10,546 nucleotides of DNA from Bacillota bacterium (GTDB lineage: Bacteria > Bacillota > Clostridia > Lachnospirales > Lachnospiraceae), in assembly GCA_023387635.1 (NCBI GenBank), contig JAEWHU010000126.1:1-10546 (forward strand), given 5' to 3'. Below the pieces are notes generated by a model, which was given only the letters and a program-made list of their open reading frames with translations, did no database searches and was not told the origin of the DNA. The first letter of the stretch is position 1; each line of letters starts with the position of its first letter. The position numbers and the translations under genes are program-made. Below, one piece after another: positions 1 to 5,648 of this stretch.

Positions 1-1
1 G

Positions 2-1069
2 TATAAGGAAACGATAGAAACAGGAAGTAGAAGTGCTGCAAGAGGTGGTTTTACTACTGTTTGCTGTATGCCTAATACAAAACCTGCAGTAGACTCAAAG
101 GAAGTTGTAGAATTTATAAAAGAAAAATCCAGAAAAAATGCCATAGTTAATGTTCTGCCAATTGGATGTATAACAAAAGGATTGCAGGGTGAAGAACGTA
201 CTAATATAGAAGAGATGGCTGATGCTGGTATCTGCGCAATAAGCGATGATGGAAGAACTGTGCAAAGCTCTGATCATATGAGAAAAAGTATGGAGATTAC
301 TAAAAAGCTAAACATACCCATCTTTTCACACTGTGAGGATGAAGCACTTTTATATGGTGGTGTAATGAATAGTGGAGAAGTATCTAAAGAATTAGGTATG
401 CCAGGAATTCTATCGGATGTAGAGGATGTAATCATTGCAAGGGATATTGTTCTAGCAAAAGGAACTGATGCAAGGCTACATATATGTCACATCAGTACAA
501 GTCTCGGAGTAGATTTGCTGAAATTTGGGAAATCCATAGGCGCAAAGGTAACGGGGGAGGTGTGTCCACATCATTTTACTTTAACAGATAAAGAAGTATT
601 ATCCTTAGATACGAATACTAAAATGAATCCGCCATTAAGAGGAGAAGATGATGTAGAAGCAATAAAACGAGGATTAAGAGATGGAATTATAGATGTAATA
701 GCCACTGACCATGCACCACATCATAGTGATGAAAAAAATGTAGAGTTTAAGAAGGCACCTTTTGGCATAGTTGGATTAGAAACAGCTTTGCCACTTTCTA
801 TTACAGAATTAGTATATAAAGGCTGGCTCACACCCATAGAATTAATAGAAAAACTTACAATAAACCCAGCAAAGGTAATCGGCTTAGATCGGGGTGATAT
901 TAGTGTAGGAAAGATAGGAGATATAGCGATTATAGACCCTTCAGAAGAATACAAAATAGATGTAGAAAGCTTTGCTTCAAAAAGTAGAAATAGCCCTTTT
1001 CATAATAGATTAGTAAAGGGACGAGTTGAGTATACCATAGTGAATGGAGAAGTTATCTATAAAAGATAA
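2..1069 (+). CDS. pyrC: Dihydroorotase, type I (5' end outside window)
   Basis: Cytosolic zinc amidohydrolase that interconverts N-carbamoyl-aspartate and dihydroorotate, the third step of de novo UMP synthesis. The open frame runs in from the left edge: the 22 codons before the first ATG (position 68) read YKETIETGSRSAARGGFTT, a conserved part of the family, so that ATG is internal. About 65-70 residues, including the first metal-binding HxH, lie outside. Visible motifs are ISDDG (codons about 239-253), the metal-ligand histidines in SHCE (near 330) and LHICHIS (near 480), the CPHH motif (near 565), the NPPLR substrate loop (near 630) and the catalytic aspartate of ATDHAPH (codon 707-709). 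The aspartate-containing ISDDG and the overall sequence fit the Bacillus/Aquifex type I enzyme of about 425 residues. pyrE follows after 94 bp with no terminator between them, so co-transcription is likely. The frame is intact to the stop. Confidence 0.96.
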   Translation, partial: YKETIETGSRSAARGGFTTVCCMPNTKPAVDSKEVVEFIKEKSRKNAIVNVLPIGCITKGLQGEERTNIEEMADAGICAISDDGRTVQSSDHMRKSMEITKKLNIPIFSHCEDEALLYGGVMNSGEVSKELGMPGILSDVEDVIIARDIVLAKGTDARLHICHISTSLGVDLLKFGKSIGAKVTGEVCPHHFTLTDKEVLSLDTNTKMNPPLRGEDDVEAIKRGLRDGIIDVIATDHAPHHSDEKNVEFKKAPFGIVGLETALPLSITELVYKGWLTPIELIEKLTINPAKVIGLDRGDISVGKIGDIAIIDPSEEYKIDVESFASKSRNSPFHNRLVKGRVEYTIVNGEVIYKR

Positions 1070-1163
1070 GCAAATTAGAGAATTTATCAAATAATACGAA
1101 AAGATGTATGCAAGGAATAGAATTTCGTAAATTATTTAATTTAAAATATATGGAGGAATTAGT

Positions 1164-1754
1164 ATGATAAAAAAAGAGAGAGTAATAGAAATTTTAGAAA
1201 AAACAAGTGCATTAAAGAGAGGCCACTTTTTATTAACATCAGGTCGTCACAGCGACCAATATATGCAATGTGCACAAGTATTGCAGTATCCAGAATATAC
1301 AGGTGAAATATGCAAGGGACTGGCAGAAGAATTTAAAAATGACAGGGTAGATATTGTAGTAGGCCCTGCCACAGGCGGAATTATCATGGCTTATGAAATA
1401 GCGAGACAGCTAGGTGTACCAACTATGTTTACAGAAAGAGAAAATGGTAAGATGGTATTAAGGAGAGGTTTTAACATACCTAAGGGAACAAGAGTATTAG
1501 TTGCAGAGGATGTAATTACAACAGGAGGTTCCGTTGAGGAAGTAATAGAAATAGTAAAAAAGTCAGAAGGAGAGCTAGTAGGCGTAGCTGTTCTAGTGGA
1601 TCGAAGTAATGGAGCAATAGATTTTTCTACAAAGCTTAAGGCAGCATTGTCTTTAGAGGTACTATCCTATGAAGCAGAAGAATGTCCAATATGCAAGGAA
1701 AATAATATACCTCTAATAAAACCAGGTAGTAGGAATATGAAAAATATTAAATAA
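1164..1754 (+). CDS. pyrE: Orotate phosphoribosyltransferase
   Basis: Joins orotate to PRPP to give orotidine 5'-monophosphate, the fifth step of de novo pyrimidine synthesis, in the cytosol. The 196-residue protein has the type I phosphoribosyltransferase fold: GPATGG loop (residues 67-72), TEREN-GKM flexible region (90-97) and the PRPP-binding signature VLVAEDVITTGGS (111-123) with its acidic pair E115/D116. The C-terminal tail with CPIC (174-177) followed by KPGSR is typical of the Clostridium/Thermus-type PyrE subfamily and differs from the E. coli form. The ATG is preceded by GGAGGA at 1152-1157, well spaced. It is the last gene of the pyrimidine cluster in this window: a hairpin terminator follows 25 bp after the stop. 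Confidence 0.96.
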   Translation: MIKKERVIEILEKTSALKRGHFLLTSGRHSDQYMQCAQVLQYPEYTGEICKGLAEEFKNDRVDIVVGPATGGIIMAYEIARQLGVPTMFTERENGKMVLRRGFNIPKGTRVLVAEDVITTGGSVEEVIEIVKKSEGELVGVAVLVDRSNGAIDFSTKLKAALSLEVLSYEAEECPICKENNIPLIKPGSRNMKNIK

Positions 1755-1778
1755 AATTTAAAACAGAAATTGATATAG

Positions 1779-1805
1779 AAAGATGGGGATAAGCCCATCT
1801 TTTTG
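1779..1805 (+). terminator. Rho-independent terminator after pyrE
   Basis: AAAGATGGG (1779-1787) pairs perfectly with CCCATCTTT (1794-1802) across a six-base loop, followed by a short T tract. It ends the pyrC-pyrE transcript and separates it from the promoter at 1839. Confidence 0.85.
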
Positions 1806-1836
1806 TGTATATAAATAAAAAACAATAGTAAATATA

Positions 1837-1867
1837 TATTGACGTTGTCAATACACAGCACTATAAA
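1837..1867 (+). promoter_or_regulatory. Sigma-A-type promoter with an inverted repeat over the -35
   Basis: TTGACG (1839-1844), a 17-bp spacer and TATAAA (1862-1867) form a good housekeeping promoter 54 bp before the next gene. The -35 lies inside a perfect inverted repeat TATTGAC-GTT-GTCAATA (1837-1853), a size and position usual for a repressor operator. An alternative pair is TTGTCA (1845-1850) with TATACT (1869-1874), spaced by 18. The promoter call comes from the match to consensus; the operator is an inference from symmetry alone. Confidence 0.65.
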
Positions 1868-1920
1868 CTATACTTATAAGAGAGAGATAAAAATCTTTCG
1901 TATTAGGGGGTAGTAATTTT

Positions 1921-2364
1921 ATGGGACCATTATTAGAAAAATTAGAGGGGCTATTCGTTGTTAAAAGAAAGGAAACTACATATAAGAAAGGGTTATTTGC
2001 ATTGGTTTTAGTGCTAATTGCAGGGTTTTCTTTGCCTATATATTTTAAATATGAGGATTATGCCTATGGAAAATATAAGGAAGAATATGATTATGTCGTA
2101 GGTAAAATTGAAATGTATAGGGATGAAAATAACAACTATCCACTAGGCGATCCGATTAATTGGAATAATGAAAAAGACCTAAAAAAGTTTTTTGTAGAAA
2201 ATAAATTTAGTACAAATCGTGAATTATATTATATTGATGAATATGTAATAAGTGAGTTAAAAGACAAAAAACATACTTATATCATTGATCCGCAGAATGA
2301 AACAGTGTATACAAGTGAGTTTATTGTTTTTCATTATCGTAGATGGCATTTTGCATTTTATTAA
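1921..2364 (+). CDS. Unrecognised protein with one membrane span
   Basis: 147 residues of unknown function; I do not recognise the family. Residues 1-23 are charged and probably cytoplasmic, residues 24-42 form one hydrophobic segment (LFALVLVLIAGFSLPIYF), and about 105 hydrophilic, Tyr- and Asn-rich residues follow, predicted to lie outside the membrane. The span has no signal-peptidase or lipobox motif, so it looks like an uncleaved anchor. The tail contains YPLGDPINW and the segment LYYIDEYVISELKDKKHTYII, which vaguely recalls pilin-like or pseudopilin-like beta regions, but this is only an impression. The ATG follows an AGGGGG ribosome site at about 1904-1909 and a strong promoter. psd lies 59 bp downstream with no terminator, so the two are probably one transcript and the protein may have an envelope or lipid-related role; that is inference from position only. 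Confidence 0.8.
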   Translation: MGPLLEKLEGLFVVKRKETTYKKGLFALVLVLIAGFSLPIYFKYEDYAYGKYKEEYDYVVGKIEMYRDENNNYPLGDPINWNNEKDLKKFFVENKFSTNRELYYIDEYVISELKDKKHTYIIDPQNETVYTSEFIVFHYRRWHFAFY

Positions 2365-2423
2365 AATTCATAAGGATTGATTAAATAATAAAGTAAAAAC
2401 AATAATAAAAGGATGATATTAGC

Positions 2424-3323
2424 ATGGATATATATTACATTGATAGAAAAACAGGGGAAAGAACAAAGGAAATTGTAGCAGGAGATCAATATTTAAAATG
2501 GATGTATGAAACATCTGTGGGGAACTCACTGTTACAGCTAATCGTAAGAAAAAAAATGTTTTCTTCCATATATGGCAAGCTACAGGATTTATCTTTTAGC
2601 AAAAGAAAAATATTTAAATTTGTCAATGAACTAAATATACAAATGGATGAAGCTGAAAAAGAAGACATATTGGAATATGAAAATTTTAATGATTTTTTTG
2701 CACGAAAACTTAAAAAAACCACAAGACCTATTTGTAATGAATACGGCTCTTTAATATCACCAGCAGATGGTAGAGTTTTAGCTTACGAAAATATTGATAT
2801 AGAAGCAGTGATCCAAGTAAAAGGATCCATCTATAGATTATGTGAGCTTTTTCAAGACAATAAACTAGCACAGGAATATGATAAGGGTACATGTGTTGTA
2901 ATTAGATTATGTCCATCGGACTACCATAGATTTCATTTTCCAGACAGTGGAGTGGTAAGTTATAGTAAGGAGATAAAAGGTAATTATTTTTCTGTAAATC
3001 CTATTGCTTTAAAGAAAATAGGTGAAATATATTGTCAGAACAAAAGAGAAATAACTTTGTTTAATTCGGATAATTTTAATGAAATGGTACTTATGGAGGT
3101 AGGTGCGACCTGTGTAGGTTCTATAATTCAAACGTATAAGGAAGGTACAAGAGTTGAAAAGGGAGATGAAAAGGGATATTTTAAATTTGGCGGTTCTACT
3201 GTAATTATGTTTTTAAAGAAGGACATTGTAAAGATTGATGAAGATATTATTAAAAATACAGAGAATGGAATAGAGACTAAAGTAAATATGGGTGAGAGAA
3301 TCGGTAGGAATAAGCTGTCATAA
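2424..3323 (+). CDS. psd: Phosphatidylserine decarboxylase proenzyme
   Basis: Pyruvoyl-dependent, membrane-associated enzyme that decarboxylates phosphatidylserine to phosphatidylethanolamine. The 299-residue proenzyme matches the usual length of the clostridial form. The self-cleavage motif is FGGST at residues 255-259, with Ser258 expected to become the pyruvoyl group (the family motif is LGST or GGST). The other catalytic positions are D115 in SPADGR and H168/H171 in CPSDYHRFHFP. Cleavage would give a beta chain of about 257 residues and an alpha chain of about 42. The start is set by AAAAGGATGA just upstream (about 2407-2416). No phosphatidylserine synthase (pssA) lies next to it in this window, although the two are often adjacent; the preceding gene encodes an unknown membrane protein and probably shares its promoter. 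Confidence 0.95.
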   Translation: MDIYYIDRKTGERTKEIVAGDQYLKWMYETSVGNSLLQLIVRKKMFSSIYGKLQDLSFSKRKIFKFVNELNIQMDEAEKEDILEYENFNDFFARKLKKTTRPICNEYGSLISPADGRVLAYENIDIEAVIQVKGSIYRLCELFQDNKLAQEYDKGTCVVIRLCPSDYHRFHFPDSGVVSYSKEIKGNYFSVNPIALKKIGEIYCQNKREITLFNSDNFNEMVLMEVGATCVGSIIQTYKEGTRVEKGDEKGYFKFGGSTVIMFLKKDIVKIDEDIIKNTENGIETKVNMGERIGRNKLS

Positions 3324-3349
3324 GTGCCCTTAATATATATAATATACAT

Positions 3350-3387
3350 AAAAAATACACCCTGTATCTATACAAGGTGTATTTTTT
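3350..3387. terminator. Bidirectional terminator between psd and rubrerythrin
   Basis: AAAAAATACACC (3350-3361) and GGTGTATTTTTT (3376-3387) form a perfect 12-bp stem. A further TGTA/TACA pairing follows after one mismatch, with TCTA as the loop. The A tract on the left and T tract on the right make it work on both strands, fitting the convergent psd (+) and rubrerythrin (-) genes. Confidence 0.9.
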
Positions 3388-3422
3388 ATGTAAGTTTAAA
3401 TATTAACCGAATAGTATATAGA

Positions 3423-3995
3423 TTAAGCTTGAGCTAAAGCTCCTTCAGTTACGAATGTTTTAAACATATTAACGCCTACTTTACAAACTGGACATGGATC
3501 AGTTAAATCTCCAGCTAATGTATGACCACAAACCTTACAGACATGAACAGTATCTTGATCATAATCTACACCACTGTCTACAGCAGCTTTCGCAGCGGAG
3601 AATAATGTAATGTGAGTTTTTTCTGCTTCTACAGCGTAGTTAAATGAACGTAATGCTCCCTTATCACCTTGCATTTCCGCAACAGCAATAAATGCTGGAT
3701 ACATTTGTTCTACTTCATGAGTTTCTCCATTAATAGCACCTTGAAGGTTTTCTGATGTAGTTGTTAATCCAAAACCAGCACCAGCAGTTACATCTGCATC
3801 GCCTACTTCATTTTTAAGTTCTCTAAAGTGATTTTGAGCATGTATTTGCTCAGCGTAAGAAGTAGCGAAAAATAGGTTGCCTACATTTGGGAATCCTTCC
3901 TTGGCTGCAAATTCTCCCCAAGAAATGTAACGCATATGTGCCATACTCTCTCCACCGAAAGCGGATTTTAAATTTGATGTTGTCATTGTACTCAT
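3423..3995 (-). CDS. rbr: Rubrerythrin
   Basis: Cytosolic non-haem iron protein that reduces hydrogen peroxide in anaerobes, using electrons from rubredoxin or a similar donor. The 190-residue protein has the classic order: an N-terminal four-helix ferritin-like diiron domain (about 10-140) and a C-terminal rubredoxin-like domain (about 148-185). Likely iron ligands are E16, E49 with H52 (EQIH), E91/E94 and E125/H128 (EAEKTH). The FeS4 site is formed by C153, C156, C168 and C171 (CKVC and CPVC). The start is supported by GGGGGAGA seven bases upstream (minus strand, near 4003-4010). Codon choice looks richer in G+C than its neighbours, as expected for a highly expressed gene. It stands alone, with its own promoter region and a terminator shared with psd. 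The role in peroxide defence is family knowledge; regulation by PerR is common for such genes but no clear PerR box is visible. Confidence 0.95.
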   Translation of the reverse strand: MSTMTTSNLKSAFGGESMAHMRYISWGEFAAKEGFPNVGNLFFATSYAEQIHAQNHFRELKNEVGDADVTAGAGFGLTTTSENLQGAINGETHEVEQMYPAFIAVAEMQGDKGALRSFNYAVEAEKTHITLFSAAKAAVDSGVDYDQDTVHVCKVCGHTLAGDLTDPCPVCKVGVNMFKTFVTEGALAQA

Positions 3996-4047
3996 ACTAA
4001 TATCTCCCCCTATAATTTAATTAATTTTTGTTTCACACACATAATCA

Positions 4048-4087
4048 TATATACCCTAATTAATATTAATTAATCAAATAAATTATA
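4048..4087 (-). promoter_or_regulatory. Rubrerythrin promoter region with a 16-bp palindrome
   Basis: Two candidate promoters read toward rubrerythrin. One has TATAAT (4087-4082) with a poor -35. The other is TTGATT (4077-4072), an 18-bp spacer and TATATA (4053-4048). A perfect palindrome TAATTAATATTAATTA (4057-4072) lies within the spacer of the second and just after the expected start of the first, so in either case it sits where a regulator could bind. The DNA is very AT-rich, so part of the symmetry may be chance. Confidence 0.45.
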
Positions 4088-4218
4088 ACCTAGTATACAA
4101 AATGGATTGAATTTAAATATAAAGGATTTAGTGAAGGATTTAGACATACTATATAGAATAAAATAATATATAAAGAATTGTTTTAGAATAATTATAATAT
4201 AGGTAGCACAAAATTAAT

Positions 4219-4247
4219 TTGTTATAAACAATAAGTCCGTTTATAAT
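4219..4247 (+). promoter_or_regulatory. Promoter of the HD-domain nuclease gene
   Basis: TTGTTA (4219-4224), a 17-bp spacer and a perfect TATAAT (4242-4247) stand 31 bp upstream of the ATG. The short inverted repeat AGTCC/GGACT (4234-4238 and 4248-4252) brackets the -10 and might be a regulatory site. Confidence 0.65.
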
Positions 4248-4278
4248 GGACTAGATACTTTTTACTAGGAGGTATAAA

Positions 4279-5253
4279 ATGAGCATAAAACAATTAAAGG
4301 ATATTAATAAAAATTATATAAGTCAAAATTTCGAAGCTACAGTTTTAATGAGTGATATAAAGGTGAAAGCATCTAAGAATGGTAAGAGGTATGCGGATCT
4401 TATAATACAGGATGCTTCTAAAATGATAGAAGCAAAGTATTGGGATTATGAAGAGAATCAAGATTTTATTAGCGCCCTATCCTCAGAAGATCCAATCAAT
4501 ATAAAAGCTGTTGTAGGAGAATATCAAGGTCAGCTTCAAATTACTATCAAACATATTGCAAAGGCCAATTTAGACGAGGTAAATATGGGAGATCTTATTC
4601 CAACCAGTACTTGGGGAATAGACAGCATGACGAAGGGACTGGATTTTTTCTATGAGAAAGTAAATAGTCCCCATATGAAAGAGCTAATAGATAGAATGAT
4701 CTTTACAAATGATTATTTTAAAAAATACTCCACCCACCCAGCAGCAAGGCAGGTACATCACAATTTTTACCATGGGTTACTTCAACATACGCTAGAGGTA
4801 TTAAAGTTTGGATATACAGTAGCTACTACTAAAAAGCTTTCAGATAGACAAATAGAGAGACTAATCGTTATGACAATGCTACATGATTGGGCAAAGATTA
4901 TAGAATATAAGGCTTTGCCAAGCGTTGGTTTTACAGATGAGGGTACAATGTTAGGGCATATATTCCTAGGAGCTCATAATACCTTAAATGTAATTAATAC
5001 AATAGATAATTTTGACGAAGACGATAAGCTTATTATTTTAAATGGTATTTTAGGTCATCATGGACATTTAGAGTTTGGTTCACCAGTACTGCCTAAAACA
5101 GTAGAGGCACAAATTCTTCACCAAGCAGATAAAATGTCAGGAGATATTGAAAGTATAATGTCATTTATGACAGACCAAGAAGATGAAGAAGATACGTTTA
5201 CAACGAAGCTTTGGAATATGGGAACGGATTATTATAAAAAAGGCATGAAATAG
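4279..5253 (+). CDS. OB-fold and HD-domain protein, YhaM-like 3'-5' exoribonuclease
   Basis: Probable metal-dependent 3'-5' exonuclease acting on RNA and perhaps single-stranded DNA in the cytosol, by relation to Bacillus YhaM/CBF1 (COG3481). The 324-residue length and order fit: an N-terminal OB-fold nucleic-acid-binding domain (about 17-95, with the KNGKRYADLIIQDASKMIEAKYW strand pattern) and an HD phosphohydrolase domain (about 155-300). Likely metal ligands are H165 and H170 region residues, H202-D203, H227, H260/H261 and D284 (HQADKMSG). The core reads LHDWAK instead of the LHDIGK usual in this family; the metal-binding H and D remain. AGGAGG at 4267-4272 fixes the start. It is a single-gene unit with its own promoter and terminator. 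Assignment to the family is firm; equivalence to YhaM in substrate is inference. Confidence 0.88.
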   Translation: MSIKQLKDINKNYISQNFEATVLMSDIKVKASKNGKRYADLIIQDASKMIEAKYWDYEENQDFISALSSEDPINIKAVVGEYQGQLQITIKHIAKANLDEVNMGDLIPTSTWGIDSMTKGLDFFYEKVNSPHMKELIDRMIFTNDYFKKYSTHPAARQVHHNFYHGLLQHTLEVLKFGYTVATTKKLSDRQIERLIVMTMLHDWAKIIEYKALPSVGFTDEGTMLGHIFLGAHNTLNVINTIDNFDEDDKLIILNGILGHHGHLEFGSPVLPKTVEAQILHQADKMSGDIESIMSFMTDQEDEEDTFTTKLWNMGTDYYKKGMK

Positions 5254-5283
5254 AAGTTAAATATGTGAATCAGAACATTAAAC

Positions 5284-5333
5284 AAATATCCTCCTTGGTT
5301 ATTATTTATTACCAAAGAGGATATTTTATTGTT
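5284..5333 (+). terminator. Terminator after the HD-domain gene
   Basis: AAATATCCTC (5284-5293) pairs perfectly with GAGGATATTT (5317-5326). After one mismatch TTGGT/ACCAA extends the stem, with an 11-base AT loop and a T-rich tail. Confidence 0.88.
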
Positions 5334-5407
5334 ATTATTCTATTTTTAGAATATATTGCCTATCAAGAAAATGTAAAAATTTTTACTAACAAAATAGTCA
5401 GGCATCA

Positions 5408-5416
5408 TTTGTCGAA
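5408..5416 (+). promoter_or_regulatory. Spo0A box 1
   Basis: TTTGTCGAA matches the Spo0A-binding consensus (TGTCGAA core, usually preceded by T) exactly. It lies 240 bp before the SPFH gene and is paired with a second copy 66 bp downstream on the same strand. Confidence 0.55.
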
Positions 5417-5455
5417 TTTTGCCGTTTAAAAGTTCACAGTGAGTTTTATACTCGT

Positions 5456-5485
5456 GAAGGAATAAATTGAAAATATGTCGAAATG
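5456..5485 (+). promoter_or_regulatory. Possible sigma-H promoter overlapping Spo0A box 2
   Basis: GAAGGAATA (5456-5464) fits the sigma-H -35 pattern RnAGGAWWW at every position. Twelve bases later GTCGAAATG (5477-5485) fits most of the -10 pattern RnnGAATWW. The -10 overlaps the second TGTCGAA (5476-5482), a Spo0A-box core. Sigma-H and Spo0A together control many early sporulation genes. An alternative start would use the TATAAT at 5516-5521, which has no good -35, as is common for Spo0A-activated promoters. Confidence 0.45.
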
Positions 5486-5648
5486 TATAGAGGACTGTAT
5501 CAAAAAAGTAGTCTATATAATAATGAAATTAACAATAAAAACTACATAGAGTCAAACTTATTTGAATAAAGATTATTAAAGTAAAAAACAAACTACTGTT
5601 TATTTAAATTAAGATTTTAGAATTAATTAACATAGAGAGGTGTTTATA

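Larger units (their letters stand above)
5334..5648 (+). other. Leader region of the SPFH operon, no gene seen
   Basis: About 315 AT-rich bases between the terminator and the SPFH gene. It holds two exact Spo0A-box sequences, a sigma-H-like promoter and a TATAAT, listed separately, and ends in the ribosome site GAGAGGTG (5635-5642). No conserved RNA structure, tRNA or convincing reading frame is visible; the longest small frame (ATG at 5475, 24 codons) has no well-placed ribosome site. Confidence 0.6.

Noticed and set aside
68..1069. pyrC starting at the ATG at position 68
   Set aside because: The frame is open to the left edge and codons 2-67 encode conserved dihydroorotase sequence, so this ATG is internal and the gene is cut by the window.
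1070..1163. Separate promoter or attenuator between pyrC and pyrE
   Set aside because: No hairpin with T tract and no convincing -35/-10 pair was seen in these 94 bases.
3128..3349. Minus-strand reading frames opposite psd, pyrC, the SPFH gene and the third operon gene
   Set aside because: They lack ribosome sites and fully overlap well-identified genes on the other strand; low-GC coding bias explains them.
4082..4096. PerR box in the rubrerythrin promoter
   Set aside because: Reading the minus strand, TTATAAT is present but the second half of the TTATAAT-N-ATTATAA consensus matches poorly; left as a promoter -10 only.
5475..5549. A 24-codon frame (MSKCIEDCIKKVV...) in the leader of the SPFH operon
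   Set aside because: The only purine-rich sequence upstream is 13 bases away, codon pattern is not convincing, and it overlaps the likely promoter elements.
5640..5648. GTG start for the SPFH gene at 5640
   Set aside because: This GTG lies within the ribosome binding site GAGAGGTG; the ATG at 5649 has proper spacing and the product begins MAIVDV, which I recall as the usual family start.
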